Source: Marinobacter algicola DG893 (GTDB taxonomy: Bacteria; Pseudomonadota; Gammaproteobacteria; Pseudomonadales; Oleiphilaceae). Taken from it: a DNA stretch of 64,000 nt. Below the pieces are notes generated by a model. That model saw only the letters and a list, made by a program, of their open reading frames with translations. It did not search any database and was not told the DNA's origin. Numbering within the stretch: position 1 is the stretch's first letter; the number at the start of each line of letters is the position of its first letter. The translations under genes were made by a program, and so were the position numbers. Positions 22,210-30,474 of the stretch are shown one piece after another. The stretch is from the NCBI RefSeq assembly GCF_000170835.1, contig NZ_ABCP01000015.1, forward strand, positions 1 to 64,000, given 5' to 3'.

Positions 22210-23174
22210 CACAGCCGGTTCAGCGCCCCCTGATGATCAACAGGAACATTGGAGCAATGCCCTTGCGAACGCCCGGTAAACCGTTGTACGGAACACCCGC
22301 CCTATTTCTGGCGGCCCTGCTGGCCCTGTCACCCTGGGTATCAGCCCAGGAACCATCCGGGCCCGCCGCAGGCGCAATCTCTGAAGAGCAGAGGCGCGAT
22401 AACCCTGCGTCTCAGGCCCAGCCTCCTCGTGAAGACTACTACCGGGCTGAGTTCGTGATCCTCGAAAGGATTGTCGACCCGGCCAATGTCAACGAGAAAA
22501 TGACCAGCCGGATTCCTGAGCCGCCCAACCCGAACATCAACGAGATACTTCGCGCCGTGGACCGCAACGGAACCGTGGAAACCACCCGACAGCTAGTGCC
22601 TCGAAATCAACTGCACCTGCAAACAGCTGCCAACCGACTGGAAAACAGCGGTCGCTTCCGGATACTCCTGGCCACAGGGTGGTACCAGTCTTTCCCGCCC
22701 GACTTTGACGGTGAACCCCTTAGGGTCGCTATTGGCGACTGGCTGGCCGATGCCGGACACCGCGAAGTGGAAGGCCACATCACCATCGATCGACAACGCT
22801 ATCTCCACGTGGATGTCCACCTCAACCACTGGCAGCCCCTGTCATTGCAACGGACCACACTCAGCCAGAGTTCAGACGAAGCAGCCACCGCAAGCGGTAA
22901 CAATCAGCCAATGGACGACGGTGCTGGGCAGGAAGCTACGGGCAATGACCAGCCTGCCCTCGAAAACGATGAAGCTCGGGACTCGCTGGCCTCAATGGCA
23001 ACGGGTGGCGACATTGCAGGAGCAGATCAGACGCAGGTTTCCAGCGCCAGTCAGCCAAAGGCGGAGTTAATCACCTGGATACGGGAAACACGCCGCATGC
23101 GCAGCGAGGAAGTCCATTTCCTCGACTCCCCCACCATTGGCGTGCTGGTGTTTTTCAAGAAGGTTGAGGAGTAA
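22206..23174 (+). CDS. csiV: CsiV family peptidoglycan-binding protein
   Basis: Exported protein of up to 322 residues. MPLRTPGKPLYGTPALFLAALLALSPWVSAQ is a signal peptide, so the true start may be 22257 or 22233 instead of the GTG at 22206 that overlaps the mfd stop. After an acidic stretch comes YYRAEFVILERI, the start of the CsiV domain; the centre has LATGWYQSFPP and GHITIDRQRYLHVDVHLNHWQPL, and the end has TRRMRSEEVHFLDSPTIGVLVFFKKV, all family features. Known CsiV binds peptidoglycan and affects cell separation and shape. A Gln/Asp/Ala-rich insert (about residues 225-275) lies within the domain. The 3' end overlaps the convergent phosphorylase gene by 20 bases. Confidence 0.86.
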   Translation: MTQPVQRPLMINRNIGAMPLRTPGKPLYGTPALFLAALLALSPWVSAQEPSGPAAGAISEEQRRDNPASQAQPPREDYYRAEFVILERIVDPANVNEKMTSRIPEPPNPNINEILRAVDRNGTVETTRQLVPRNQLHLQTAANRLENSGRFRILLATGWYQSFPPDFDGEPLRVAIGDWLADAGHREVEGHITIDRQRYLHVDVHLNHWQPLSLQRTTLSQSSDEAATASGNNQPMDDGAGQEATGNDQPALENDEARDSLASMATGGDIAGADQTQVSSASQPKAELITWIRETRRMRSEEVHFLDSPTIGVLVFFKKVEE

Positions 23175-23937
23175 GGGCTCCAAGCCCGCCAATGGCGATT
23201 TCGAGGATCCGCTTGACGCCGGACATGCCCTGGTCGATAGCGACCTCGATCTCAGTCATCGTTATGATGTGATCCGACTTCCCTGCCGCGCGGTTAACCA
23301 CCAGCGCCAGGCACACGTAATTCATCTTCAGTTCAGCCGCCAGAGCCGCTTCCGGCATTCCCGTCATACCGACAAGGTCACAGCCGTCCCGCTCAAGGCG
23401 ACGTACTTCCGCTGCGGTCTCCAGTCTGGGCCCCTGTGTTGCACCGTAAACACCGAAATCCGAGAACGGACAACCCACTGTACGAGCTGCATCAATCAAC
23501 AGCGCCCGGGCCAACTCTGAATATGGGAAGGTGAAGTCAATGTGCGTGGTTTCCTCCAACTCGCCCTCAAAGAACGTACTCGCCCTGCCCCAGGTGTAGT
23601 CAATGATCTGATCGGGAATCACGATATGGGCAGGCCCCATATCGGCATGGATCCCGCCAACAGCATTAACACCGACCACCGTACGTACTCCCGCCTGCTG
23701 GAGCGCATGGAGATTGGCGCGATAGTTCACCTGATGCGGAGGAATACGATGAGGGTTTCCGTGGCGAGACAGGAACACCACCGGCTGATCCCCGAGCATG
23801 CCGTCCACCAAAACCGACGACGGCTCACCCCAGGGCGTGTCGACAACCCGCTCACCCGTGATTTCCAGCCCCGACAACGTCGTGAGCCCGGTTCCCCCGA
23901 TGATTCCCACGGGGGCAACTTGGTTACTCATACCCAT
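23155..23937 (-). CDS. S-methyl-5'-thioinosine phosphorylase
   Basis: Purine nucleoside phosphorylase of the PNP/MTAP family, 260 residues. GIIGGTGL at 12-19 binds phosphate, RHGNPHRIPPHQVNYRANLHAL and GVYGATQGPRLETAAEVRRL are the base and ribose site segments, and DLVGMTGMPEAALAAEL is the late motif. In Pseudomonas the orthologue next to mfd and csiV was shown to use methylthioinosine, made by deamination of methylthioadenosine; I apply that specificity here by similarity and position. The start follows the mscS-type gene by 2 bases, so the pair is co-transcribed, with the L,D-transpeptidase gene likely upstream in the same unit. Confidence 0.85.
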   Translation of the reverse strand: MGMSNQVAPVGIIGGTGLTTLSGLEITGERVVDTPWGEPSSVLVDGMLGDQPVVFLSRHGNPHRIPPHQVNYRANLHALQQAGVRTVVGVNAVGGIHADMGPAHIVIPDQIIDYTWGRASTFFEGELEETTHIDFTFPYSELARALLIDAARTVGCPFSDFGVYGATQGPRLETAAEVRRLERDGCDLVGMTGMPEAALAAELKMNYVCLALVVNRAAGKSDHIITMTEIEVAIDQGMSGVKRILEIAIGGLGALTPQPS

Positions 23938-23939
23938 GA

Positions 23940-25193
23940 TCAGTCCCCGTCCGCCTGGTTACTATCGCCACGTGTTTCCGAAGAGTGCTCGCTTCCAGAA
24001 ACAGGCGCACGTCCCTGTTCAACATCTTCGTCAACGGCCTCATCTGACGAATCCGAATCGCTACGACCTTTTGCCGGCTTGCCGTTCGACGCGACACGCA
24101 CCCCGTCAGGCAGGTGAAGCGTGCGGGTCGGAAAGGCAACTTCGGCACCATGGCTTTCAATGATCTCGCTGATCCTCAGCAGTATGTCCTGCTTGACCTC
24201 ATGAAACCTCACCCATTCGATGGTCTTGGTAAAGGTATAAACCATGATATCCAGCGACGAGTCGTTAAAGGCCAAGAAATTCACGATCAGGGTCTGGTCC
24301 TGGTCGATGTCCTCGTGGTTCTCCAGCATGGACCGGATATCCGCCACAACCTCAGCCATGCCACTGACATCCACGTAGCGTATACCAATGGTTTCAGAGA
24401 TACGGCGGTTGTGCATGCGCGAGGGGTTTTCTACGGCAATGGTCGTAAAGGCAGCATTCGGCACGTAGAGCGGGCGCTTGTCAAAGGTGCGAATCGTAGT
24501 CAGCCGCCAGCCGATGTGCTCCACCACGCCCTCGATATTACGATCGGGAGAGCGAACCCAGTCGCCGACCTTGAATGGCCGGTCCAGATGGATAATGAAC
24601 CCGCCAAAAAAGTTGGCCAGCAGATCCTTGGCGGCAAAGCCCACAGCGATACCACCAACACCACCAAAGGCCAGCACCCCGGATATGCTGTAACCAAGGG
24701 ATTGCATGGCAATCAATACCGCGGTGATGATAACAACGGTCCGGGACAGCTTGCTCACCGCATTGACCGTGGTGTAATCCATCGGCTTTTTCATCTTCAG
24801 GGGCGAAGCGAGAATCTGTTCCCCCTGCTTGATCAGCCGAAGCAGCGTCCAGACCAGCAGAAAAACAAAGCCAATCTGCAAAATGGTTTGATTGACTGAA
24901 AAGATTTCGGCTTCCGAGTAGTGGTGAGCAACCTCTGCCGCCCAATACACACCCTGCAGCCAGACAAACGCGACCACCGGCTTCCTCGCAGCGTGAAGCA
25001 AGGCGTCATCCCAGAGGTTATCGGTTTTCTGGAAACGCCGCTCAACAGCGCCGACGATGAAACTCGCTATGTAGGCAACCACGGCGGTGCCCGCTACCAG
25101 GGCAAACACCACGAGTCCCACTCGCCAGCTCTCTGACAGCAGATTCCAGTCCTGGATCCAGGTATTGAGTATGGAAGGTGCTTCTTCGATCAT
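23940..25193 (-). CDS. Mechanosensitive ion channel (MscS) family protein
   Basis: Membrane protein of 417 residues with four to five hydrophobic segments; the last, GVLAFGGVGGIAVGFAAKDLLANFFGGFIIHLDRPFKVGDWV, is the pore-lining TM3 and beta-domain entry of MscS. The cytoplasmic vestibule follows with TTIRTFDKRPLYVPNAAF. The C-terminal 60 residues are polar and acidic (DSDSSDEAVDEDVEQ) and not part of the conserved fold. It would release solutes upon osmotic downshift. It sits between an L,D-transpeptidase gene and the phosphorylase gene, all leftward. Confidence 0.92.
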   Translation of the reverse strand: MIEEAPSILNTWIQDWNLLSESWRVGLVVFALVAGTAVVAYIASFIVGAVERRFQKTDNLWDDALLHAARKPVVAFVWLQGVYWAAEVAHHYSEAEIFSVNQTILQIGFVFLLVWTLLRLIKQGEQILASPLKMKKPMDYTTVNAVSKLSRTVVIITAVLIAMQSLGYSISGVLAFGGVGGIAVGFAAKDLLANFFGGFIIHLDRPFKVGDWVRSPDRNIEGVVEHIGWRLTTIRTFDKRPLYVPNAAFTTIAVENPSRMHNRRISETIGIRYVDVSGMAEVVADIRSMLENHEDIDQDQTLIVNFLAFNDSSLDIMVYTFTKTIEWVRFHEVKQDILLRISEIIESHGAEVAFPTRTLHLPDGVRVASNGKPAKGRSDSDSSDEAVDEDVEQGRAPVSGSEHSSETRGDSNQADGD

Positions 25194-25225
25194 CGTTTCC
25201 CTCGGTTTATTAACAACCGCCGGCC

Positions 25226-25732
25226 CTATCGTATTGTGACGGGTATGCCCGGCCAGACACGGTCGTAAAGCTCAGCAACGTCGGTATTCCTCATGCGTAT
25301 GCAGCCATGGGAGCGCGGAACGCCCATGGGTTCGGTATCCGGTGTGCCGTGAATGTATATGAACCGACGAAAACTATCGACCCCGGAGCCCCGATTTTTC
25401 CCCAACTCAAGCCCGCATAACCAGATGATCCTGGACAGTATCCAGTCACGCTCGGGAAACTGATGCGCCAATCGTTCGGAATAGACCTCCCCAGTGGGCC
25501 GGCGGGCGATGAATACGGTATTCAGGGGCAGACCACCCCCCACCATCGCGCGCACGTAATGCCGGCCCGTGGGCGTGCACCCACTGCTCTGGCGCTCACC
25601 GGGACCATTCAGTGCCGTCGAAACGGGATAGTATAGAGGCGTTGACGTATCGTCAGGAAACAGTGTCAGCGTTTGCGCACTGAGACTGATCTCGATTCCG
25701 GGAACAGGTATGGAAACAGGATTACGTGGCAT
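25226..25732 (-). CDS. L,D-transpeptidase (YkuD) family protein
   Basis: Protein of 168 residues with the YkuD catalytic signature: His128-Gly near IYIHGTPDTE and SHGCIRM with the nucleophile Cys144. The domain fills most of the chain (about 15-167). No signal peptide is seen with the ATG at 25732 (MPRNPVSIPVPGIEIS), which is unusual for an enzyme acting on peptidoglycan, although such short family members are common in Pseudomonas relatives and their export is unclear. It follows psrA by 57 bases and precedes the MscS gene by 32 bases on the same strand. Confidence 0.88.
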   Translation of the reverse strand: MPRNPVSIPVPGIEISLSAQTLTLFPDDTSTPLYYPVSTALNGPGERQSSGCTPTGRHYVRAMVGGGLPLNTVFIARRPTGEVYSERLAHQFPERDWILSRIIWLCGLELGKNRGSGVDSFRRFIYIHGTPDTEPMGVPRSHGCIRMRNTDVAELYDRVWPGIPVTIR

Positions 25733-25789
25733 GCGGTGTCAGGCTCCCGGCGAACAAACCAACCGGAAGCCTAACCGACAGCGCGCAAC

Positions 25790-26464
25790 TCAGGCAACCG
25801 AGGTTTTATGGGCAGGCGGTACCAGCATGGCGTCATCGGCCTGCATACCCGCCGCCAGGAAGGGTACGAGTCGAGCTGCAATTTCCTGGACCGTGGTTTC
25901 CACACCCAGCTTGTTCTGCAGAATATCCCGCAGGGCATCACTGCTGGACATGGTAAAGGCGGTGGCGCCAAGCATGAACTGAATGCGCCAGTAGCGGTCT
26001 ACCGCGGACAATTGTGGCGTCGCTTCCTTGAGCAGTCGCATAAAGCGGCTGAACGGCTGGCTGTATTCCTGCTCAAGAAATTTCCGAAGGTGGCCCTGGG
26101 ATTGCGTATAGGCGAGGCCAAGCAAACGCATGAATATCGAAATACCTTTCTCATTGCGCTGCGGCATGCGGACTGCGCTTTCAGTTAGCGCCCATAAGGT
26201 CTGGTTCAGCGTTGGCGGTTCGCCGTCGCATTTCGCCTCCAGATCGTCGAACGCATCCTCCAGCGTGGCGGAGAATGGCGTCAGGAAGCGGGCAAACACC
26301 GCATGGATCAAGGCGTTTTTAGAACCAAAATGGTAATTGACAGCAGCGAGATTTACCTTAGCCTTACTGGTAATCATGCGAAGGGAGGTTTCGGAGAAAC
26401 CCCGCTCGGCGAAAAGCTCTTCCGCTGCATCAAGAATTCGGTCAACCGTATCAGACTGAGCCAT
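25790..26464 (-). CDS. psrA: TetR-family fatty-acid-responsive regulator PsrA
   Basis: DNA-binding repressor/activator of 224 residues. The N-terminal MAQSDTVDRILDAAEELFAERGFSETSLRMITSKAKVNLAAVNYHFGSK region is a TetR helix-turn-helix domain and, from memory, is close to Pseudomonas PsrA, which controls beta-oxidation genes and rpoS and is released from DNA by long-chain fatty acids. The ATG at 26464 is the likely start; a TTG eight codons upstream is open but unlikely. Two overlapping PsrA-type boxes lie just upstream (26486-26512), indicating autoregulation. In Pseudomonas psrA has lexA beside it; here it does not. Confidence 0.85.
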   Translation of the reverse strand: MAQSDTVDRILDAAEELFAERGFSETSLRMITSKAKVNLAAVNYHFGSKNALIHAVFARFLTPFSATLEDAFDDLEAKCDGEPPTLNQTLWALTESAVRMPQRNEKGISIFMRLLGLAYTQSQGHLRKFLEQEYSQPFSRFMRLLKEATPQLSAVDRYWRIQFMLGATAFTMSSSDALRDILQNKLGVETTVQEIAARLVPFLAAGMQADDAMLVPPAHKTSVA

Positions 26465-26485
26465 TTTATTATCAGTGCCTCTAAG

Positions 26486-26512
26486 CAAACGTCTGTTTGA
26501 AACATACGTTTG
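26486..26512. promoter_or_regulatory. Two overlapping PsrA-type operators
   Basis: CAAAC-GTCT-GTTTG (26486-26499) and GAAAC-ATAC-GTTTG (26499-26512) both fit the PsrA consensus G/C-AAAC-N2-4-GTTTG/C. They share one base and their centres are 13 bases apart. They lie 22-48 bases upstream of the psrA start, where bound protein would block its own promoter. Confidence 0.8.
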
Positions 26513-26525
26513 ACCGGCAGCTATG

Positions 26526-27431
26526 TCAAGCTCTGTCCCCCGGCTCTGCAGCTACCGATGACCAGCCCCGGTCAATGGCCTGCTGGTGCCCCTCAAAGAA
26601 AGCCTGCTGTGCACGGGCGTATGCTTTCTCGGCCTCCAGAAGATAGATCAGATAAAGACGGATATGTTCCCGCCGGGTCAGATTTCGAGCCAATACCCGG
26701 CGCTCGGATAATGCCAGCAGCTCACTGAACCGGGTCGCTTTCAGAGCCGAGTTAAACTCGGCCATACGAGCACACTGCCACACCAGCCCTTCTTTCCCTT
26801 CCAGATGCTCAATGTGCTTACGCGCATCGCGAAGCAGCCTCTGACGACGGATGACCAGATCCAGATACGAAGGCCGCGACGTGTAAAGGCGGCGCACACC
26901 TGGTATCCCCAAAAGCAGGATGATGACAAAAGCACCAAAACCACCGCCGGCAATCCAGGCTGGCACAAAGCCTGTCATACCGCTGAGAAAAACCACTGCC
27001 GCCAACAACGCACCGAACAGCCAGATGTCACGATTACGCCGGGCCGCAGCAAGTGTGTAGTTATCCGGCCAGTCAGGCAGAGCCAACAAGTCGAAATCCA
27101 GCAGCAACACACGGTCGCACTGACGCAGCATCAAACGGAGCTTACGTTGCCGTGACTCTGCCAGAGTTTTATCGATGTTCTGAGGAGCCTCACCCGTCGA
27201 CGATTCCTCGACAGCCTCATTGCTCGCAGGAATGTCGTCAGTCTCAAGCCGGTCTGCAGGAGCCGTTGCGGGTCGGTTGGCAGAAACTTGGGCGCCACTG
27301 GCAGCGTCGCCCAGCCGCGCTCCATCACCCGCTTCCGGGCGCGGGTCCGCGGGTCGACCTCTGCGCAGCAAGGGCTCTTCCCCGCGCGCGCTGTCGCTGG
27401 TTCTCTGACGTACGCTTTCGTTCTCTGCCAT
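26526..27431 (-). CDS. Membrane protein of unknown function behind a FliA-like promoter
   Basis: I do not recognise this gene. With the ATG at 27431 it has 301 residues: an N-terminal part (1-95) that is Arg/Glu/Pro/Ala-rich and probably disordered, a charged helix with RKLRLMLRQCDRVLLLDFDLLALPDW, two membrane segments (about 136-154 and 156-176), and a cytosolic helical tail (about 185-290) rich in Arg and Glu that may form a coiled coil. No enzyme motif is visible. The gene is upstream of psrA on the same strand but separated from it by 61 bases with PsrA boxes. A sequence matching the sigma-28 consensus lies 63-90 bases before the start, so a link with motility is possible. Confidence 0.8.
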   Translation of the reverse strand: MAENESVRQRTSDSARGEEPLLRRGRPADPRPEAGDGARLGDAASGAQVSANRPATAPADRLETDDIPASNEAVEESSTGEAPQNIDKTLAESRQRKLRLMLRQCDRVLLLDFDLLALPDWPDNYTLAAARRNRDIWLFGALLAAVVFLSGMTGFVPAWIAGGGFGAFVIILLLGIPGVRRLYTSRPSYLDLVIRRQRLLRDARKHIEHLEGKEGLVWQCARMAEFNSALKATRFSELLALSERRVLARNLTRREHIRLYLIYLLEAEKAYARAQQAFFEGHQQAIDRGWSSVAAEPGDRA

Positions 27432-27493
27432 GGTTGATTGTCCGTCTTGGATCACCGGGCCAATAGCTGCCACCTGCGCCCTGCCCTTACCGG

Positions 27494-27520
27494 TTATCGG
27501 CCAACGGCTCGGATCCTTGA
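27494..27520 (-). promoter_or_regulatory. Sigma-28 (FliA)-like promoter before the unknown membrane protein gene
   Basis: On the minus strand, TCAAGGAT (27513-27520), 11 bases, and GCCGATAA (27494-27501). The -10 element equals the consensus at all eight positions and the -35 element at five of eight, with the standard spacing. The predicted transcript start is about 55 bases before the gene. Confidence 0.6.
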
Positions 27521-27554
27521 GCCACGGCGGGATGCCCGAGACGGTCATGATGGC

Positions 27555-27583
27555 TTGGCACCGGCCCGCAGGATCGCTATCCT
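27555..27583 (+). promoter_or_regulatory. Promoter of riboflavin synthase gene
   Basis: TTGGCA (27555-27560) and TATCCT (27578-27583) are 17 bases apart, matching five and four of six consensus positions. They lie 58 bases before the start. No FMN riboswitch-like length is available between them and the gene. Confidence 0.5.
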
Positions 27584-27640
27584 TGCCTCCATCAAGTGTG
27601 GCCCTATACGGCTACAGACACCAGTAGTCGAGGTTGAGAC

Positions 27641-28255
27641 ATGTTTACAGGCATTGTTCAGGGTATTGCCATCGTTGACGAGATTTCCGCCGTGTCGGGT
27701 CTGAGCAGCTTCAGCATCCGCTTTCCGGAGGATCAGGCTCACAACGTGACCATTGGTGCGTCAGTGTCCATCGACGGCACCTGCCTGACGGTGACGCGGC
27801 AGGAAGGCCAGAATCTCTATTTCGATGCCATGCAGGAAACACTGCGCCTGACCACCCTGGGAAAGCTGAAGCCAGGTGATCGCATCAATTTTGAACGAGC
27901 GGCCCGGATAGGCGACGAAATTGGTGGGCACCTTCTCTCCGGCCACGTGCACAGCACGGCGGATATCGTCGCGATCGACCGCCCCGAGAACAACTGCACC
28001 ATTGAATTCGAGGTCCCGCAGGCATGGGCACGCTATATCTTCCCCAAAGGCTATATCGCCATCAACGGGGCCAGCCTGACCATTGGCGACGTCACTGATA
28101 ATCGCTTCAACGTTCACCTGATTCCCGAGACCCTGCGTGCAACCACCTTTGCCGATTTGACTGTTGGCGACCGGGTTAACATCGAGATCGACAGTCAGAC
28201 CCAGACCATCGTCGACACCCTGGCCCGCATGGGTTACGACCGGCCACCTTCCTGA
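27641..28255 (+). CDS. ribE: Riboflavin synthase, alpha-type
   Basis: Converts two 6,7-dimethyl-8-ribityllumazine molecules to riboflavin and its pyrimidine precursor. The 204 residues consist of two similar beta-barrel halves: MFTGIVQG, CLTVT, ETLRLTTLG and GGHLLSGHVHST in the first; KGYIAINGASLTIGDV and HLIPETLRATTF in the second. It is closer to the E. coli enzyme (SGHIMTTAEV) than to types with SGHVDG. Here it is away from other rib genes, apparently a single-gene unit. Its 3' end overlaps the convergent rRNA methyltransferase gene by 22 bases. The product supports the flavoenzymes encoded in this region (Nqr, SthA, DusA), but no shared control is seen. Confidence 0.93.
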   Translation: MFTGIVQGIAIVDEISAVSGLSSFSIRFPEDQAHNVTIGASVSIDGTCLTVTRQEGQNLYFDAMQETLRLTTLGKLKPGDRINFERAARIGDEIGGHLLSGHVHSTADIVAIDRPENNCTIEFEVPQAWARYIFPKGYIAINGASLTIGDVTDNRFNVHLIPETLRATTFADLTVGDRVNIEIDSQTQTIVDTLARMGYDRPPS

Positions 28256-29391
28256 ACAGAAGCCTCGAACACCACAAACTTCGGATCTGCATCGATTTGT
28301 CGCACCTGGCCAAAGTAGTGACGGAGACTGCGGTGGTAACCCAGGTGCCGATTCCCCACCAACAACATACATCCGCCAGGGGACAGGTGCCCCGCCACCT
28401 GACTGAAGAGTCGAAGGGCGATATGGTCACCGACCACACCGCCTTCGTGAAACGGCGGGTTTAACAGCACCAGATCGTAACGGCCGGCCGCCTCCGGAAT
28501 ACCATCACTGTGGTAAAAGCTCGCGACAGCGCCCGGGAAAGCCGTCTGGACATTGTGACGTGCGCTGGCAACCGCCTGACTGGAAACGTCCGCGAACGCA
28601 ACCTCAAGCGCCGGATTACGGGCCAGTGCCGTCAGCCCGAGCACACCGTTACCGCAACCCAGATCCATCACCCGTGCTCCGGGGGGAAGATCTGCAACCA
28701 TCCGCTCAATGACCGGCAGCAGCAGCCGTGAACCGATATCCAGCTTCCCTCTGGCGAACACCGCTGGCATGCCCGATAGCTCGTACCGGGACGACAACCT
28801 GTATCCCCGCCACAAATCCGGCCAGTCCAGCAACGTATTCTCACCCCGGACGGCAACCACCACCCTCGCTTTTTTGCGCGCGGGGCAGACTTCCCGGGTG
28901 TTGACCAGCTCGCCGAACACATCAGCGCTGCGGGACGGCAGATGCTTGATCATACCACCGGCAATCAGCTCGCCTTCGGGCGCCAGAACGCTATTGACCC
29001 ACCGCAACAGGCACGCCAGGTAGTCCAGTTGGCGGGGAATCCGCATAACAACGAGATCGAAGGGCCCTTCCGGAGGCTCCAGCCAGTTCTTTGGCGCCGG
29101 AATTGACAGATCGGCCGGAGCATTCATAACCAGGGATTCAGACAGGAGACAGCTATCCGCAAAGGAAACCGGGGCGAAAGGCGCAAGACCGAGGGTCAAC
29201 GCCCCAAACTGGTCATCAAGGATCAACACCCGTGGGTGGCTCTGAGGCGTGAAGCACTCCAGAACCCGCTCCAGCAATTGCTCGTCAGCGGCATCCCAGG
29301 CCCGCAGGGTGCGACCTCCACCGGGGCGCTTCAGGGGCAAGCGCCCACCACTGAATGTTAGAACCTCACTTGTCATTTTAGGCATCCGCAT
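28234..29391 (-). CDS. rlmG: 23S rRNA (guanine(1835)-N2)-methyltransferase RlmG
   Basis: SAM-dependent methyltransferase of 385 residues. The N-terminal half is a degenerate, catalytically silent copy of the fold; the C-terminal half has the SAM site VMDLGCGNGVLGL and the substrate motif LLNPPFHEGG, as in RlmG and RsmC. The N-terminal PLKRPGGGRTLRAWDAADEQLL points to RlmG. Alternative starts at 29385 and 29376 are within 15 bases. It converges on the riboflavin synthase gene. Confidence 0.88.
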   Translation of the reverse strand: MRMPKMTSEVLTFSGGRLPLKRPGGGRTLRAWDAADEQLLERVLECFTPQSHPRVLILDDQFGALTLGLAPFAPVSFADSCLLSESLVMNAPADLSIPAPKNWLEPPEGPFDLVVMRIPRQLDYLACLLRWVNSVLAPEGELIAGGMIKHLPSRSADVFGELVNTREVCPARKKARVVVAVRGENTLLDWPDLWRGYRLSSRYELSGMPAVFARGKLDIGSRLLLPVIERMVADLPPGARVMDLGCGNGVLGLTALARNPALEVAFADVSSQAVASARHNVQTAFPGAVASFYHSDGIPEAAGRYDLVLLNPPFHEGGVVGDHIALRLFSQVAGHLSPGGCMLLVGNRHLGYHRSLRHYFGQVRQIDADPKFVVFEASVQEGGRS

Positions 29392-29464
29392 CGTCGTTCA
29401 GAAAACTGCGGACATTCTAGGCTGAATACTCTAGAAATTAACCCTACTCTGACAAAACGATTTC

Positions 29465-29523
29465 AGGTTGCACCGTTTGTTGTGGTAGCAAACCTTCTTG
29501 CCCCTCACCCCAGGGGCTTTTTT
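29465..29523 (+). ncRNA. Candidate small RNA 3' end: two hairpins and U-run
   Basis: AGGTT-GC-ACC (29465-29474) pairs with GGT-A-GC-A-AACCT (29484-29495) with two bulged A. It is followed by a terminator, GCCCCT (29500-29505) with AGGGGC (29512-29517) and six T (29518-29523). Both neighbouring genes are on the other strand, so this + strand terminator ends no known gene. The 149-base gap from 29392 leaves room for an RNA of 60 to 120 bases. The promoter is not clear. Confidence 0.45.
29500..29523 (+). terminator. Orphan rho-independent terminator
   Basis: Six-bp GC stem with a 6-base loop followed by TTTTTT, oriented to the right. The nearest + strand gene (riboflavin synthase) ends 1.2 kb upstream with an opposing gene between. 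Confidence 0.75.
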
Positions 29524-29540
29524 ATGCCCTGAGAAGACCG

Positions 29541-30392
29541 CTATTTTGGCGCCGCATTGATGCTTTCGATAAACGCAGGCGACAGAACGTCGATAACGGG
29601 ACGTTGGCCGCCGCTGAATTCAGGCGCGGGTTGCGCTGGCTCCGACGCAAGGATGACAGGCTGTTCTGACCAATGCAGGATATCCAGCTTGCCATCGTAC
29701 CGCTCCACCAGCGCCGTGCAGTGCTCTACCCAATCGCCGTCGTTACAGTAGAGTCCTTCCTGGCTGCGAAGAAAGCCAGCGGAGTGGATGTGACCACAAA
29801 TAAAACCGTCATAATGTCCGCGTTCCGCCGCCGTCAGAGCAGCCAGCTCGAAACGTCGAATGAACGACCGCGCCTTGCCGATACGGCTTTTAACCCAGGC
29901 CGCCAGAGACCAGTATGGCTTGCGGCGTAAGCGCCGCCAGGCATTGAACCAGCGATTCAGGCGCAGCAGCAGGCCATGCGCGCGGTCGCCCACCAGCAGC
30001 ATCAAGGGGCTGCAGCGCACCACCTGATCAAACTGGTCGCCATGGCAAACCACGAATCGGCGACCGTCCGCCGTCGCGTGAATGGCTTTTTGCTTCAATT
30101 CGATACCTGCCAACGTCTGACCGCAGAAGTGCCGCAGAAACTCATCGTGATTGCCGGGTACATAAACCACCCGCGTGCCGGCAGCAGCAATGGCCATAAA
30201 CCGCCTCACGACCGCCTGATGGCTTTCCGGGAAGTGCACCCTCCGCTGCATCGCAATCAGATCAACGATATCCCCGACAAGGTACAGGGTCTCGCAGCTG
30301 ACGTTGTCCAGAAAATCCAGAAGATAGTCCGCCTGGCAATCAGCGGAACCCAGGTGAACATCGGAAATGAAAACGCTCCGGTATTGATGCAT
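29541..30392 (-). CDS. Metallophosphoesterase, LpxH-like (UDP-2,3-diacylglucosamine diphosphatase family)
   Basis: Calcineurin-like phosphoesterase of 283 residues with the metal-binding set DVHLGS (9-14 region), GDIVD, GNHDE, and GHIHSAG, plus the CHGDQFD loop typical of LpxH-like proteins. LpxH removes UMP from UDP-2,3-diacylglucosamine in lipid A synthesis. This gene resembles the longer LpxH2/YbbF-like forms, and whether it performs the lipid A step or another hydrolysis is uncertain. The C-terminal 45 residues are Pro/Ala-rich and outside the fold. It stands between two rRNA methyltransferase genes on the same strand, with gaps of 149 and 82 bases. Confidence 0.82.
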   Translation of the reverse strand: MHQYRSVFISDVHLGSADCQADYLLDFLDNVSCETLYLVGDIVDLIAMQRRVHFPESHQAVVRRFMAIAAAGTRVVYVPGNHDEFLRHFCGQTLAGIELKQKAIHATADGRRFVVCHGDQFDQVVRCSPLMLLVGDRAHGLLLRLNRWFNAWRRLRRKPYWSLAAWVKSRIGKARSFIRRFELAALTAAERGHYDGFICGHIHSAGFLRSQEGLYCNDGDWVEHCTALVERYDGKLDILHWSEQPVILASEPAQPAPEFSGGQRPVIDVLSPAFIESINAAPK

Positions 30393-30474
30393 CGGTTTCC
30401 CCCACCGGCCTGCTCAAGGATTCTTCGTACCTTGTCCGATGGCAATGACGACCGTATGACAACCAGGCGACAAT

